The translations under genes and the position numbers were made by a program. The notes below the pieces were generated by a model that had not been told where the DNA came from, made no database searches, and saw only the letters and a program-made list of their open reading frames with translations. From an uncultured Brevundimonas sp. (GTDB lineage: Bacteria; Pseudomonadota; Alphaproteobacteria; Caulobacterales; Caulobacteraceae): 64,000 nucleotides of DNA. Below, piece by piece: positions 18,481 to 30,162 of the stretch (within the stretch, counting starts at the first letter, position 1; each line of letters begins with the position of its first letter). Location of the stretch: positions 45,195 to 109,194 of the forward strand of contig NZ_CAMZFB010000004.1 in assembly GCF_947305955.1 (NCBI RefSeq). The letters run 5' to 3'.

Positions 18481-19125
18481 TCAGGCTCGAAACTTCTCGA
18501 GTAGAGGATGGGTAAGTACCGGAGCGACCAAACGTTTGACGGCAAGGTTGTCGACCAGACGAACCGCCGCCGTAGCGTCAGCGACAATAAAGTCAGCGTG
18601 GACGCGAGACGGCTCGGTAAAGGACTCGTGCCCCGGACGAACGGTCAGCAGGTACTGGTTCACCACGGAATCGGCGGTGCGGCCACGCTCGACCTGATCG
18701 CGAAGTAGGCGACGGATGAAACGGATATCAGCCGGGGTATCGACATAGACCTTGATGTCGAACAGCGCCGTCAGCTGCGGATTGCACAGTAGGTGGGTGC
18801 TTTCGATGACCACCACCTCTGCGGCCTTGATCGGTTCGCCACCCGGCTCGCGGCCGTGGGTCAGAAAGGAATAGACGGGGGCGACGATGTCCTGACCATT
18901 CTTCAGGGTCATCAGGTCACGGATAAGCAAATCGTGATCGCGCGCATCGACGTGGTCAAAGTCGTGCGTTGCCGGATCAAAGCCGGGGACCGAAGCGGCG
19001 TCCCTGTAATAGGAATCTTCGCGCAGGAGGCAGGCGGTGCCCGACGGCAGTCCGTCAATAAGCGCCTCGGCAAGGGTGGATTTGCCCGAGCCCGAGCCGC
19101 CAGTGATAGCAATAAGAATGGTCAT
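18481..19125 (-). CDS. uridine kinase family protein
   Basis: MTILIAITGGSGSGKSTLAEAL P-loop; REDSYYRD...FDPATHDFDHVDARDHDLLIRDLMTLKNGQDIVAPVYSF. Confidence 0.88.
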   Translation of the reverse strand: MTILIAITGGSGSGKSTLAEALIDGLPSGTACLLREDSYYRDAASVPGFDPATHDFDHVDARDHDLLIRDLMTLKNGQDIVAPVYSFLTHGREPGGEPIKAAEVVVIESTHLLCNPQLTALFDIKVYVDTPADIRFIRRLLRDQVERGRTADSVVNQYLLTVRPGHESFTEPSRVHADFIVADATAAVRLVDNLAVKRLVAPVLTHPLLEKFRA

Positions 19126-19308
19126 GGACGCGTCTCTTTCACCCTCGCGGGCGTCGGCGCAAGAAGACCAATGGGCAATAAGATCAATTTGTCGCGCAAA
19201 TGCTGACCCTAGGTCACGTTGCGTACCGAGGCTTTAATGTCATAGCGTTCGGTGAGTGCTGATCACAAAACAATAAAGGCACCAAGGGAAAGACAGGAGG
19301 AACGCTTA

Positions 19309-20937
<1,629 letters not shown>

Positions 20938-20962
20938 ATCTAAACGCCTAAGGAGCGAGCGT

Positions 20963-21649
20963 ATGGCAGGGGTGAACCGTACGGCATTGAAGCTGGCGAA
21001 GTTGGCCGTATTTCTTGCGGTGATCGCACCATTGGTTGCTCTGGTGGCTGTTCTGGCTGTCCGAATGGGGTTGGCGGACCTGAAGCCCGCGCTTCAGGTC
21101 GTCACCCTTCGCGGCGGGCTGGCCATGGCGTGGATAGGTGGGCTGGCAGGCGTCTTGTCGATCCTGTTGGTCTTCTGGTCGCGTCCGGTATGGCCCTATG
21201 CTGCCACTGCGCTGGTGGTCGGGCTTGCCAGCCTGCTGATCTATCAGGTGCAGGCCATCCGCTTTTATCCTGCGCCCCGCGACGTCGCGAGCGATCTGGA
21301 AGAGCCGCCAGCCTTCGGTCGCCAGATGCTGTCCGAGCGCCGTGCCGAACGTGTTCCGGCCAGCCAGCCGCAAAAATGCGACGGCCTTGAAGGCATCGAC
21401 AGCCAGTTGGCCCCCGAGGTTGTGGCTTGGGGCATGAAACAGGCGGGGCTGACCGTCATGGGAACATCGCCCTTCCGTGTCGAAGGCTGGCAGCAGGGCA
21501 TGTGGTTCGGCATCCAGCACGACGTGACCGTCCGCATCCGTCCGGGCCGCACCGATATCCGCGTGGCAGGACGTGATCAGCTCGCGGTCGGCCCGCGCGC
21601 CTGCGACCTCGCCAAGAAGGTGGTGGCCGAGATTAACGCCCTGCGTTGA
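20963..21649 (+). CDS. DUF1499 domain-containing membrane protein
   Basis: Three N-terminal hydrophobic helices; C-terminal FRVEGWQQGMWFGIQHDVTVRIRPGRTDIRVAGRDQLAVGPRA typical of DUF1499. Confidence 0.75.
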   Translation: MAGVNRTALKLAKLAVFLAVIAPLVALVAVLAVRMGLADLKPALQVVTLRGGLAMAWIGGLAGVLSILLVFWSRPVWPYAATALVVGLASLLIYQVQAIRFYPAPRDVASDLEEPPAFGRQMLSERRAERVPASQPQKCDGLEGIDSQLAPEVVAWGMKQAGLTVMGTSPFRVEGWQQGMWFGIQHDVTVRIRPGRTDIRVAGRDQLAVGPRACDLAKKVVAEINALR

Positions 21650-22553
21650 CGGGCTGAACGAGGGTCCAGACGCCCTCCAGCCCGCTTTGCCCCGCGACCG
21701 AAACGGTGCCGTCATTCACCAGCTTTTGCAGATGCGACAGCACCGACAGACTGGCCGCGGGCCACAGGCTCGGACTGACGGCGGCATAGAGAACGGGCAC
21801 CATCTCGGCGATGGTGCGATCACCCGCTGAAAGTCGTTCCAGTATCTGGCGCTCGCGTTCCAGCCGGTGCGCCTTATAGCCAGCAAGAAATGGCGCGACG
21901 TCGGTGATCGGGGCACCGTGCGTGGGCCAAATGACGTGGAAGTCGCGCGCGATCACCTTGTCCAGACTGGCCATATACTGGCTCATATTGCCGTCCGGCG
22001 GGGCGACGATGGTGGTCGACCACCCCATGATGTGATCGCCACTGAACAGGCCGTTTTCTTCCAGCAGCGCAAAGCAGATGTGGTTGGACGCATGGCCCGG
22101 GGTGGCAACCACTTCGAGGGTCCAGCCATGGCCCTCGATCCGGTCGCCATCGCTGACCAGCACGTCGGGGCTAAATCGGTCGTCGTCCTCGGCATCGAGT
22201 TGCCCGCCACCTGCGTTGTGGGGCAGGGGGGCGGCATAGATGGCAGCACCCGTCGCCTTGGAAAGACGTTCGCTGAGAGGAGAGTGGTCGGCGTGGGTGT
22301 GGGTGACAAGGATGTGGCTGACCGCGCGGCTGCCGATGGCGCGCAGCAGGGCATCCAGATGCACCTCATCCAACGGCCCGGGATCGATCACCGCCACAGC
22401 GGCACCTTCATGGCTTCCGCCGACGATATAGGTGCCGGTCCCTGTAAAGGTGAAGGGACCGGGGTTGTTGGCAATCACGCGCTCGACCCGTTCGGACAGC
22501 CGGTCACAGCGGCCGTATTCAAAGTCGAACGATTTGATGAACTGCATGGACAA
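21633..22553 (-). CDS. MBL-fold metallo-hydrolase
   Basis: ILVTHTHADHSPLSERLSKATGA; TPGHASNHICFALLEENGLFSGDHIMGWSTTIVAPPDGNMSQYMASL (LACTB2-like). Confidence 0.92.
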   Translation of the reverse strand: MSMQFIKSFDFEYGRCDRLSERVERVIANNPGPFTFTGTGTYIVGGSHEGAAVAVIDPGPLDEVHLDALLRAIGSRAVSHILVTHTHADHSPLSERLSKATGAAIYAAPLPHNAGGGQLDAEDDDRFSPDVLVSDGDRIEGHGWTLEVVATPGHASNHICFALLEENGLFSGDHIMGWSTTIVAPPDGNMSQYMASLDKVIARDFHVIWPTHGAPITDVAPFLAGYKAHRLERERQILERLSAGDRTIAEMVPVLYAAVSPSLWPAASLSVLSHLQKLVNDGTVSVAGQSGLEGVWTLVQPVNAGR

Positions 22554-22567
22554 CCCCGCGAACCCTA

Positions 22568-23119
22568 TTAGCGGCGTCTGTTTACCCTAATCGCGCTCGC
22601 ACGTCCCACGGTCAGCAGATAGCTGTTCATCGCGCCCCTGCGGATGCGCACTTCGGTGCCCGGTCGCGACGAGAAATAGGGGTTGGATGTGTCCAGCTGC
22701 TCCCATTCCGAACCGTCGGCGAGCACGAACCGCCACACACCTGCCGGTGAACGATTTGCGGACACAATTGTCGTTTCGATCTCGCTGATCTCTTCGGAGT
22801 CCGAGGATAGAAATTGCGGAACGCTGATACGGTCAATTCCAAACAGCCCGCGACGGGCAGCGCGGATTTCCGCTTTGTAAACAGGGACAAGATCGCCGCT
22901 GGCAATCTCGGCCTTCACCTGCGAGGTCCGAGAATCAAAGCACGCTAGGCGGGCGGTGCCGTCGGCAATTTCGCCACAGGCGAGCAGGGTGTTGAGGCTC
23001 GTGCCGGTATCCGGAACAGCGTTCGCGCTTTGAGCGTGGCTATTAGAAGTTGGCACTAAAAATGTCGCAATTCCAAATGAAAGAACTGCGATACTGCAAA
23101 GGTTGTTGGAAATTTTCAC
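22568..23119 (-). CDS. secreted hypothetical protein (copy A of a paralogous pair)
   Basis: Signal peptide; LLACGEIADGTARLACFDSRTSQVKAEIASGDLVPVYKAEIRAARRGLFG...WRFVLADGSEWEQ...PGTEVRIRRGAMNSYLLTVGRASAIRVNRRR. Confidence 0.8.
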   Translation of the reverse strand: MKISNNLCSIAVLSFGIATFLVPTSNSHAQSANAVPDTGTSLNTLLACGEIADGTARLACFDSRTSQVKAEIASGDLVPVYKAEIRAARRGLFGIDRISVPQFLSSDSEEISEIETTIVSANRSPAGVWRFVLADGSEWEQLDTSNPYFSSRPGTEVRIRRGAMNSYLLTVGRASAIRVNRRR

Positions 23120-23184
23120 CTGCTAATTCCTCTATATAGAAATAGCTTAGCTTTGAGCGGCTGATCCAAAGCGTTGCTAAATTA

Positions 23185-23194
23185 TGACATTATC
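23185..23194 (+). promoter_or_regulatory. shared decamer TGACATTATC in the copy A / receptor 1 intergenic region
   Basis: Exact match (reverse complement) to 27001-27010 in the equivalent intergenic region of copy B. Confidence 0.25.
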
Positions 23195-23367
23195 TAGGCC
23201 GATTTGTTGCCCGAAGTTAATTGTGTTGGCCTAGCTGTGCCATAAAGTTCTACGGGTGGATGTCGGTCACAAACCAGAGTTCCGCTGGATTTGCTGACGG
23301 GGAAACAGGGCCGGTTGAGACGGGGGTAACCGAATTTCGCCGGTCCATTTGGAGGTAAGAGAGAGAC

Positions 23368-26300
23368 ATGAAGTCGATTTCAAAGCGCGAGCGCTTGCTC
23401 GCAACTTCGATTATCGCCGGCTTTACGGCTCTGGGCGCTGCGGGCATGGCCCACGCTCAGGAATCGGAGACCACCCAGGTCCAGGACATCGTCGTCACTG
23501 GTTCGCGTATCGTCCGTCAGGACTATAATGCTCCGAGCCCGGTCACGACCGTGACCGCCGAAACCATCGAACTGACCAGCACGCTGTCGGTCGAAAACCT
23601 GCTGAACCAACTGCCGTCGGTGGTTGCCGGTAACATGGCTACCTCGAACAACTCGGGTGGTGAATCGTTCGCAACCGTCGACCTGCGTGGTCTGGGTACC
23701 TCGCGTACTCTGGTCATCGTCAACGGCGAGCGTGTTCCGGCTTCGTCGACCACCGGCGTTGTCGACATCAACTCGATCCCGTCGGCCCTGATCAACCGCG
23801 TTGAAGTCGTGACCGGTGGTGCATCTGCCGTTTACGGTTCGGACGCTGTTGCCGGCGTTGTGAACTTCGTCCTGAAGGACGACTACGAAGGTGCCGAAAT
23901 CTCGGCCTCCTACGCCCAGTCGTTCGACGGCTACAAGCCGGAATTCACCATCAACGGCCTGATCGGTGGTAACTTCGCCAACGGTCGCGGTAACATGACC
24001 GCCTACGCCAGCTACTACAGCCGTGAGGGCGTAAGCCAAGGCGACGTTCCGTTCGCTTCGGTCTCGCGCGGCGTTGCCTACACCGCTGATGGCCGTCCGG
24101 TTGTCGTCGGTAGCGCCCAAGAGTACTGGGATGCTGTCGCCGGTGGTGGCGGTAACTACTTCTCGGGTGGTTCGGGCACCTCGGCTTGGGGTACTATCTA
24201 TAACAACGGCAACAACCCGTTCGCGGGTCTGGGTGCCGCGGTTGCTGGCGCTGGTAACACCAACTTCCTGGCCGGCAATTATGACGTCAATTGCGATGGT
24301 GTGGCCAACACTGCTGACTATAACGCAGGCAACCTGTCGTTCGACACCTCGGGCAAGCTGACGCCGTTTGCGGGTTCGGGCGGTTGTACAGTTCCGGATC
24401 GCGCTGCTGGTTCGTCGCGCTATAACTACGGCCCGGACAACTACCTGATCCTGCCGTCGGAGCGCTTCAATATCTCGACCGTCGGTCACTATGACTTCGA
24501 GAACGGCGTCCGCCTGGATCTGCGTCTGAACTATGCCAACACCTGGCAAGAAGTTTCGCTGGCTCCGACCCCGGCCACCGGTCTGGTTGTCAACCTGACC
24601 CCGGCCATGCAGGACCTGATCCAGACCAAGCACGCCGACCTGTGGGCTGCGCTGCAAACTCGTGCTGATCCGCTGGCTCCGTTCAACATGGACCGTCGTA
24701 CCAACGAACTGGGTCCGCGTCTGGGTGAGACCAAGTCTAGCGCCCTGTCGATGATCGGTACCCTGTCGGGTGACTTCGGTGACTCGGGCTGGGATTGGTC
24801 GCTGACCGCCAGCTATGGCAAGAACCAGCTGCAGGACAACGGCAAGAACTCGGCCAACAAGACCGCCTTCTTCCAAGGTCTGTCGGGCTGTCAGGATCCG
24901 ACCTCGGGTGCTTCGCTGGGCTCGAATGCACTGCCGGGCTGCGTGCCGCTGGATATCTTTGGCGAAGGCACTCTGACGCAGGAAATGGTCAACTTCCTGA
25001 CCGTTCCGACCTTCTCGACCACCGACATCGAAGAGTCGCGCTTGGCTGCCTTCGTTCGTGGTTCGCTGATGACCCTGCCGGCTGGTGATCTGGCTGCTGT
25101 GTTTGGTGTGGAATGGCGTGAAAGCCGCGCATCGTTCCAAGTCGACAATGAACAGCGCGCCGGTAACATCTATGGCTTCAACGCCATTCAGGACCAAAAC
25201 GGCTCGGTCAGCGTGACCGAACTGTACGGCGAACTGTCGGTTCCGCTGCTGCGTGACCTGCCGGCCGCCAAGTACCTGGGCCTGGACTTCGGTTACCGCT
25301 ATTCGGACTACAGCACCGTTGGCGGTCTGGACACCTACAAGGTTGGTCTGGAATACGAGCCGCTCGACTGGCTGAAGTTCCGTACCGTGTTCAACTCGGC
25401 TGTTCGTGCTCCGAGCATCTTCGAGCTGTTCCAAAACGGTGACCAAGGCTTCCCGTCGGTTATCGACCCCTGCATGATCCAGGGCGGTCAAGCTCCTTCG
25501 GGCGCTCTGGCTAACCTGTGTAACCTGCAAGCTCCGGCGATCGACTTCACCACGGGTCTTACCCAGGCTAACAGCCAGACCGAAGCTTTCGCTTTCGGTA
25601 ACCCGGACCTGAAGCCGGAATCGGCCGAAACCTTCACCATCGGTGCAGTGTTCCAGCCGAAGTCGTTCCCGATCGGCAACTTCCGCGCCACCATCGACTA
25701 CTATGATATCGAAATCACCGACATCATTGCGTCGCTGGGTGCTTCGTACTGGGTGAACTCCTGCTACAGCGGCCTGGACATCAACTCCACCGCCTGCTCG
25801 AAGGTGTTCCGTGACCAAGTCACCGGTCAGCTGGACTACGTCAACACCAGCCGCGTGAACGGTGGTTTCTACCGTACGAAGGGCTACGACACCCAGATCG
25901 ACTGGAGCGTCGACCTGGCTGACTACGGCTGGAAGGGCCGTCTGGCCTTCAACGAACTGCTCACCATCGTTAAAGAGCTGAACTTCGACGGCGACGACGA
26001 TGTCGGTAACGCATGGGCCTCCATCGGCGGCGCATCGTTCGACTGGAAGTCGGTTCTGTCGGTGACCTACGACATCGGTGACTGGACCCTGTTCGGCCGC
26101 TGGTCGTACACCCCGGAACTGAACGACGTCACCTTCACCAACGCCTTCGATGACACGGTCTACAAGACCCCGGCCGCTAGCTACGTCGATTTCTCGGCCC
26201 GCTGGAATGTCACCGACAGCCTGCAACTGACGGCCTTCATCGGTAACGTCTTCGACAAGACCGCTCCGCTGCTGCCGATCGGCGTTTACAACGGTCAGGC

Positions 26301-26376
26301 CAACACCGACGTGCAGATCTACTATCCGGGTCTGTTCGGCCGTAACTTCTCGATCTCGGCCCGCGCCAAGTTCTAA
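23368..26376 (+). CDS. TonB-dependent receptor 1
   Basis: Signal peptide; QDIVVTGSRIVRQDYNAPSPVTTVTAETI plug; NRVEVVTGGASAVYGSDAVAGVVNFVLK; beta-barrel ending RNFSISARAKF. Confidence 0.95.
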   Translation: MKSISKRERLLATSIIAGFTALGAAGMAHAQESETTQVQDIVVTGSRIVRQDYNAPSPVTTVTAETIELTSTLSVENLLNQLPSVVAGNMATSNNSGGESFATVDLRGLGTSRTLVIVNGERVPASSTTGVVDINSIPSALINRVEVVTGGASAVYGSDAVAGVVNFVLKDDYEGAEISASYAQSFDGYKPEFTINGLIGGNFANGRGNMTAYASYYSREGVSQGDVPFASVSRGVAYTADGRPVVVGSAQEYWDAVAGGGGNYFSGGSGTSAWGTIYNNGNNPFAGLGAAVAGAGNTNFLAGNYDVNCDGVANTADYNAGNLSFDTSGKLTPFAGSGGCTVPDRAAGSSRYNYGPDNYLILPSERFNISTVGHYDFENGVRLDLRLNYANTWQEVSLAPTPATGLVVNLTPAMQDLIQTKHADLWAALQTRADPLAPFNMDRRTNELGPRLGETKSSALSMIGTLSGDFGDSGWDWSLTASYGKNQLQDNGKNSANKTAFFQGLSGCQDPTSGASLGSNALPGCVPLDIFGEGTLTQEMVNFLTVPTFSTTDIEESRLAAFVRGSLMTLPAGDLAAVFGVEWRESRASFQVDNEQRAGNIYGFNAIQDQNGSVSVTELYGELSVPLLRDLPAAKYLGLDFGYRYSDYSTVGGLDTYKVGLEYEPLDWLKFRTVFNSAVRAPSIFELFQNGDQGFPSVIDPCMIQGGQAPSGALANLCNLQAPAIDFTTGLTQANSQTEAFAFGNPDLKPESAETFTIGAVFQPKSFPIGNFRATIDYYDIEITDIIASLGASYWVNSCYSGLDINSTACSKVFRDQVTGQLDYVNTSRVNGGFYRTKGYDTQIDWSVDLADYGWKGRLAFNELLTIVKELNFDGDDDVGNAWASIGGASFDWKSVLSVTYDIGDWTLFGRWSYTPELNDVTFTNAFDDTVYKTPAASYVDFSARWNVTDSLQLTAFIGNVFDKTAPLLPIGVYNGQANTDVQIYYPGLFGRNFSISARAKF

Positions 26377-26405
26377 GAAGTACGACCACTCGGTCTACAA
26401 AAGGG

Positions 26406-26438
26406 AAGGCGGTAGCTTCGGCTACCGCCTTTTCTTTT
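26406..26438 (+). terminator. intrinsic terminator (UUCG loop), possibly bidirectional
   Basis: AAGGCGGTAGC-TTCG-GCTACCGCCTT followed by TTCTTTT. Confidence 0.9.
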
Positions 26439-26442
26439 GCGC

Positions 26443-26937
26443 CTAGTCCACGCGGCGGACGCGGATGTCGCGTCTGTTTTCGATTTGCAGGAAATAGCTG
26501 CCAAGCGTGGCGCGTTTGACCACGACAGATTGGCCGGCGCGCATACCGGGGCGCACGCGGTCGCTGTCGGTTTGCAACCATTGGGAGCCGTCGGCCAGGG
26601 TGAAGCGATGCTTCCCGTCACCCAGCGCAGCGGCACTCGCCAAAGTTGATTCGATCCGGTCCGGAGCCTCTACGCCAAGCGTTGCGGCGATGGTTTCGTC
26701 ACGCCTCTGTCCAAAGGTGGACCGGCTGCGTTCTTCCGCTGCGGCCTTATCGATCACCATCACATCGCCCTGGGCGATACGGGTGCGGAGCTGCTGCGCC
26801 TCGTTCCGGAAGCAGGTCGCCACGGCTTCGCTTGATGACAAATTCTCACAGTTAAACAATGCGGTCAGTGGTTCAGCTTGACCATAAGAGAATATGGCCA
26901 AGCTTGTTAATAGTGAAGCTTGAGTAATTATTATCAT
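26443..26937 (-). CDS. secreted hypothetical protein (copy B of the paralogous pair)
   Basis: LFNCENLSSSEAVATCFRNEAQQLRTRIAQGDVMVIDKAAAEERSRSTFG...HRFTLADGSQWLQT...GQSVVVKRATLGSYFLQIENRRDIRVRRVD; alignable with 22568-23119. Confidence 0.78.
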   Translation of the reverse strand: MIIITQASLLTSLAIFSYGQAEPLTALFNCENLSSSEAVATCFRNEAQQLRTRIAQGDVMVIDKAAAEERSRSTFGQRRDETIAATLGVEAPDRIESTLASAAALGDGKHRFTLADGSQWLQTDSDRVRPGMRAGQSVVVKRATLGSYFLQIENRRDIRVRRVD

Positions 26938-27000
26938 TGGAAGCTTTGCCTTAATTGGTTGACGTCATAACGTGTGTTCAAAAGGTGACTCAATTATCTT

Positions 27001-27010
27001 GATAATGTCA
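27001..27010 (-). promoter_or_regulatory. shared decamer TGACATTATC (minus strand) overlapping palindrome ATTATCTTGATAAT (26993-27006)
   Basis: Located between divergent copy B and receptor 2. Confidence 0.3.
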
Positions 27011-27095
27011 CATATGTCGCAATTGTGTGGCAAATTCCTCTTTCGGATAACAGCATGCGGTCGGGCATTTATTTTATGCTGTTGGAGGATTCGAC

Positions 27096-30000
27096 ATGTC
27101 GAAGTTCAGAGGGCGGCCAGGTCTATTGGCTACAAGCATTCTGGCGGGCTTTACCGTCGCCGGAATGGCATCTACCGCGTTTGCACAGGAAGCCGTGCCG
27201 CAAGAGGGCGATCAGGCCACTCAGGTGAGCGACATCGTCGTTACCGGCTCGCGCATTCGTCAGCGCAACCTTGAGACGACCAGCCCGGTCGTTCAGGTCA
27301 CCGGTGAGGATATCGACGTTGCCGGTGTGACCCGCGTCGAGGACCTGGTGGCCCAGCTGCCGCAGGCTTTCGCCGCGCAAAACTCGACCGTGTCGAACGG
27401 TGCATCGGGTACCGCAACCGTCTCGCTGCGCAACCTCGGCTCGTCGCGCACCCTGGTGCTGATCGACGGTCGCCGCATGGGCTATGGCTCGCCGAACGAC
27501 GACGCGGCCGACCTGAACCAGATCCCGGAACAACTGGTTGAGCGCGTTGAAGTGCTGACCGGTGGTGCCTCGGCTATCTACGGTTCGGATGCTGTGGCCG
27601 GCGTCGTCAACTTCATCATGAAGAAGGACTTCGAAGGTCTGCAGATCGACGCTCAATACGGCTTCTATCAGCACAACAACGACTATGATGGTCCGGGCAA
27701 TCTGCGCAACGTCATCCAAGGTCGTGCTGCACTGAACCCGTCGCAGTTCGTCCTGCCGGACGACAACGTGGTCGACGGTGAAAGCCGCTCGATCAACGCG
27801 GTTATGGGCGTGAAGTCCGACGATGGTCGCGGCAGCCTGATGGCCTATGCCGGCTATCGTAAGAACAATCAGGTCATCGGTGCCGAGCGCGACTATTCCT
27901 CGTGTTCGCTGGGCGGTACCGCCGCCAACGGCACTGACTTTACCTGCGGTGGCTCCGGCACGGCCTTCCCGGGCCAGTTCATCTCGCTGGCCAATGATGG
28001 TGCGTTCACGGTTGGCGGTTCGTCGGGCGTGGGCAACGGCACCTTCACGCCGTACAGCACGGCGACCGGCGCTTATAACTTCGGTCCGGTGAACTACTTC
28101 CAGCGTCCGGATGAGCGTTACACCCTGGGTGCCTTCGGGACCTATAAGCTGAACGACAAGGCTGAGGCCTTCGCCCAGTTGATGTTCTCGGACTATTCGT
28201 CGATTGCACAAATCGCCCCGTCGGGGGCCTTCCTCGGCCCGATCATCAACGTCAGCTGCGCCAACCCGCTGCTGTCGGCTCAACAGGCCACGGCTATCGG
28301 CTGTGACGCTGGCACCACCTCCGTCGACATGCTGATTGGTCGTCGTAACGTTGAAGGCGGCGGTCGTCAGGACTCGATCAACTACCAGTCCTACCGTGGC
28401 GTCATCGGCGTTCGTGGCGCGATCAACGAGAACTGGAACTACGATGTTTCCGGCCAGTTCTCGCGTGTTCGTCTGGCCCGTACCTATCTGAACGACTTCT
28501 CCAACACCCGCCTGGGCCGCGCGTTCGACGTGGTTGACGTCAACGGCGTGCCGACCTGTCGGTCGGTTGTGGATGGCACGGACACCGCTTGCGTTCCGTA
28601 CAACATCTTCTCGCCGGGCGGCGTGACGCAGGAAGCGCTCGACTACCTGCAAATCCCGCTGATCCAAACCGGTGAAACCACCCAGCAGGTGCTGTCGGCT
28701 GTTATCAGCGGCGATACCGGCTTCGGCTTCTCGACGGCCAACAACAACATCCAGATCGCTGTGGGTGCGGAATATCGCCGTGACTCGCTGAACTCGGTCA
28801 CCGACACCTCCTTCGCCACCGGCGACGGTGCAGGGCAGGGCGGTCCGACCATCGGCTTCAGCGGTAATGCCTCGGTCATCGAAGGCTTCGTCGAAGTTCA
28901 GGTGCCGATCGCTGACAACCAGCCATGGGCCTACACGGCCTCGCTGGATGCGGCCTACCGTCACTCGCAGTACTCGAACTTCGAGACCGACACCTACAAG
29001 GTGGGTCTGGACTACGCGCCGATCGAAGACGTCCGCTTCCGCGGCAGCTATTCGCGTGCTGTTCGTGCGCCGAACGTGATCGAGATGTTCGCTGCCCAGG
29101 GCTTCAACCTGTTCGATCTGGACTATGATCCGTGCTCGGCACCGGGTCGTGCGGCCAATAATGCAGGTCCGGTTCCGGCCGCCTGTATCGGTACCAACCC
29201 GTGGCAGGTCACCGCGGCTCAATCGGCCAACAACCTGCTAAACAACCCGTCGGGCCAGTACAACTTCCTGCAAGGCGGTAACCCGAACCTTGAGCCGGAA
29301 GAAGCCGACACCCTGACCTTCGGTGTCGTTCTGACCCCGCGCTTCCTGCCGGGCTTCAACCTGTCGGTCGACTACTACGACATTCAGGTCGACAACCTGA
29401 TCGGTCAGATCGGTGCGCAGAACGTGCTGGACGCCTGCTACACGGCGAACAACGCGCAATCGTGCTCGCAGATCAACCGTGATCCGGGTACGGGTGCCTT
29501 CTGGCTGGCCGACGGCCACATCGTCGATACCAATGTGAACATCGGCGGCGTGAAGACCTCGGGTGTCGACATCAACGCCAACTACTCGGTTGATCTGGAA
29601 AACTGGGGTGCCCCTTCGTACGGCTCGCTGGCCTTCAGCTTCGCCGGTACCTGGCTGGAAAGCCTCGAGACCGACACCGGTCTGGGCTTCGCCAACAGTG
29701 TCTACGACTGCACCGGCTTCTATGCGAACCAGTGCGGCGTGCCGAACCCGGAATGGCGTCACCGCGCCCGTGTCACCTGGATCACGCCTTGGGACATGGA
29801 CCTGTCGGCTACGTGGCGTCACTACGGTGGCACCGAGATCGCCGTGCTGGGTGACGATGGCAGCCTGAACAACAGCGGCCCGCGTGTGGACCGCGAGCTG
29901 GACGATCGTAACTACCTCGATCTGGCGATGACGTGGCAAGCCCGCAGCAACCTGAAGATCCGCGCCGGCGTGAACAACGTGCTGGACAACGATCCGCCGC

Positions 30001-30101
30001 TGTCGGCCAGCGTGGGTACCACGGGCAACAACAACACCTATCCGCAGCTCTATGATGCGATGGGTCGCTACATCTTCCTGGGTCTGACGGCCGACTTCTA
30101 A
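27096..30101 (+). CDS. TonB-dependent receptor 2
   Basis: SDIVVTGSRIRQRNLETTSPVVQVTGEDIDVAGVTRVEDLVAQLPQAFAAQNST; VERVEVLTGGASAIYGSDAVAGVVNFIMKKDFEGLQ; C-terminal GRYIFLGLTADF. Confidence 0.95.
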   Translation: MSKFRGRPGLLATSILAGFTVAGMASTAFAQEAVPQEGDQATQVSDIVVTGSRIRQRNLETTSPVVQVTGEDIDVAGVTRVEDLVAQLPQAFAAQNSTVSNGASGTATVSLRNLGSSRTLVLIDGRRMGYGSPNDDAADLNQIPEQLVERVEVLTGGASAIYGSDAVAGVVNFIMKKDFEGLQIDAQYGFYQHNNDYDGPGNLRNVIQGRAALNPSQFVLPDDNVVDGESRSINAVMGVKSDDGRGSLMAYAGYRKNNQVIGAERDYSSCSLGGTAANGTDFTCGGSGTAFPGQFISLANDGAFTVGGSSGVGNGTFTPYSTATGAYNFGPVNYFQRPDERYTLGAFGTYKLNDKAEAFAQLMFSDYSSIAQIAPSGAFLGPIINVSCANPLLSAQQATAIGCDAGTTSVDMLIGRRNVEGGGRQDSINYQSYRGVIGVRGAINENWNYDVSGQFSRVRLARTYLNDFSNTRLGRAFDVVDVNGVPTCRSVVDGTDTACVPYNIFSPGGVTQEALDYLQIPLIQTGETTQQVLSAVISGDTGFGFSTANNNIQIAVGAEYRRDSLNSVTDTSFATGDGAGQGGPTIGFSGNASVIEGFVEVQVPIADNQPWAYTASLDAAYRHSQYSNFETDTYKVGLDYAPIEDVRFRGSYSRAVRAPNVIEMFAAQGFNLFDLDYDPCSAPGRAANNAGPVPAACIGTNPWQVTAAQSANNLLNNPSGQYNFLQGGNPNLEPEEADTLTFGVVLTPRFLPGFNLSVDYYDIQVDNLIGQIGAQNVLDACYTANNAQSCSQINRDPGTGAFWLADGHIVDTNVNIGGVKTSGVDINANYSVDLENWGAPSYGSLAFSFAGTWLESLETDTGLGFANSVYDCTGFYANQCGVPNPEWRHRARVTWITPWDMDLSATWRHYGGTEIAVLGDDGSLNNSGPRVDRELDDRNYLDLAMTWQARSNLKIRAGVNNVLDNDPPLSASVGTTGNNNTYPQLYDAMGRYIFLGLTADF

Positions 30102-30128
30102 GCCGGAATCACCTGGAAGATTGAATTG

Positions 30129-30162
30129 GGGGCGGCAGATGTTAATCTGCCGCCTTCTTTTT
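30129..30162 (+). terminator. intrinsic terminator after receptor 2
   Basis: GGCGGCAGA-tgttaa-TCTGCCGCC followed by TTCTTTTT. Confidence 0.9.

Noticed and set aside
23380-26226. 948-aa minus-strand ORF antisense to receptor 1 (and similar long antisense ORFs at 27123-29222, 31653-33305)
   Set aside because: Shadow ORFs created by strong codon bias of the highly expressed receptor genes; products are low-complexity V/D/R/Q-rich with no recognisable domain.
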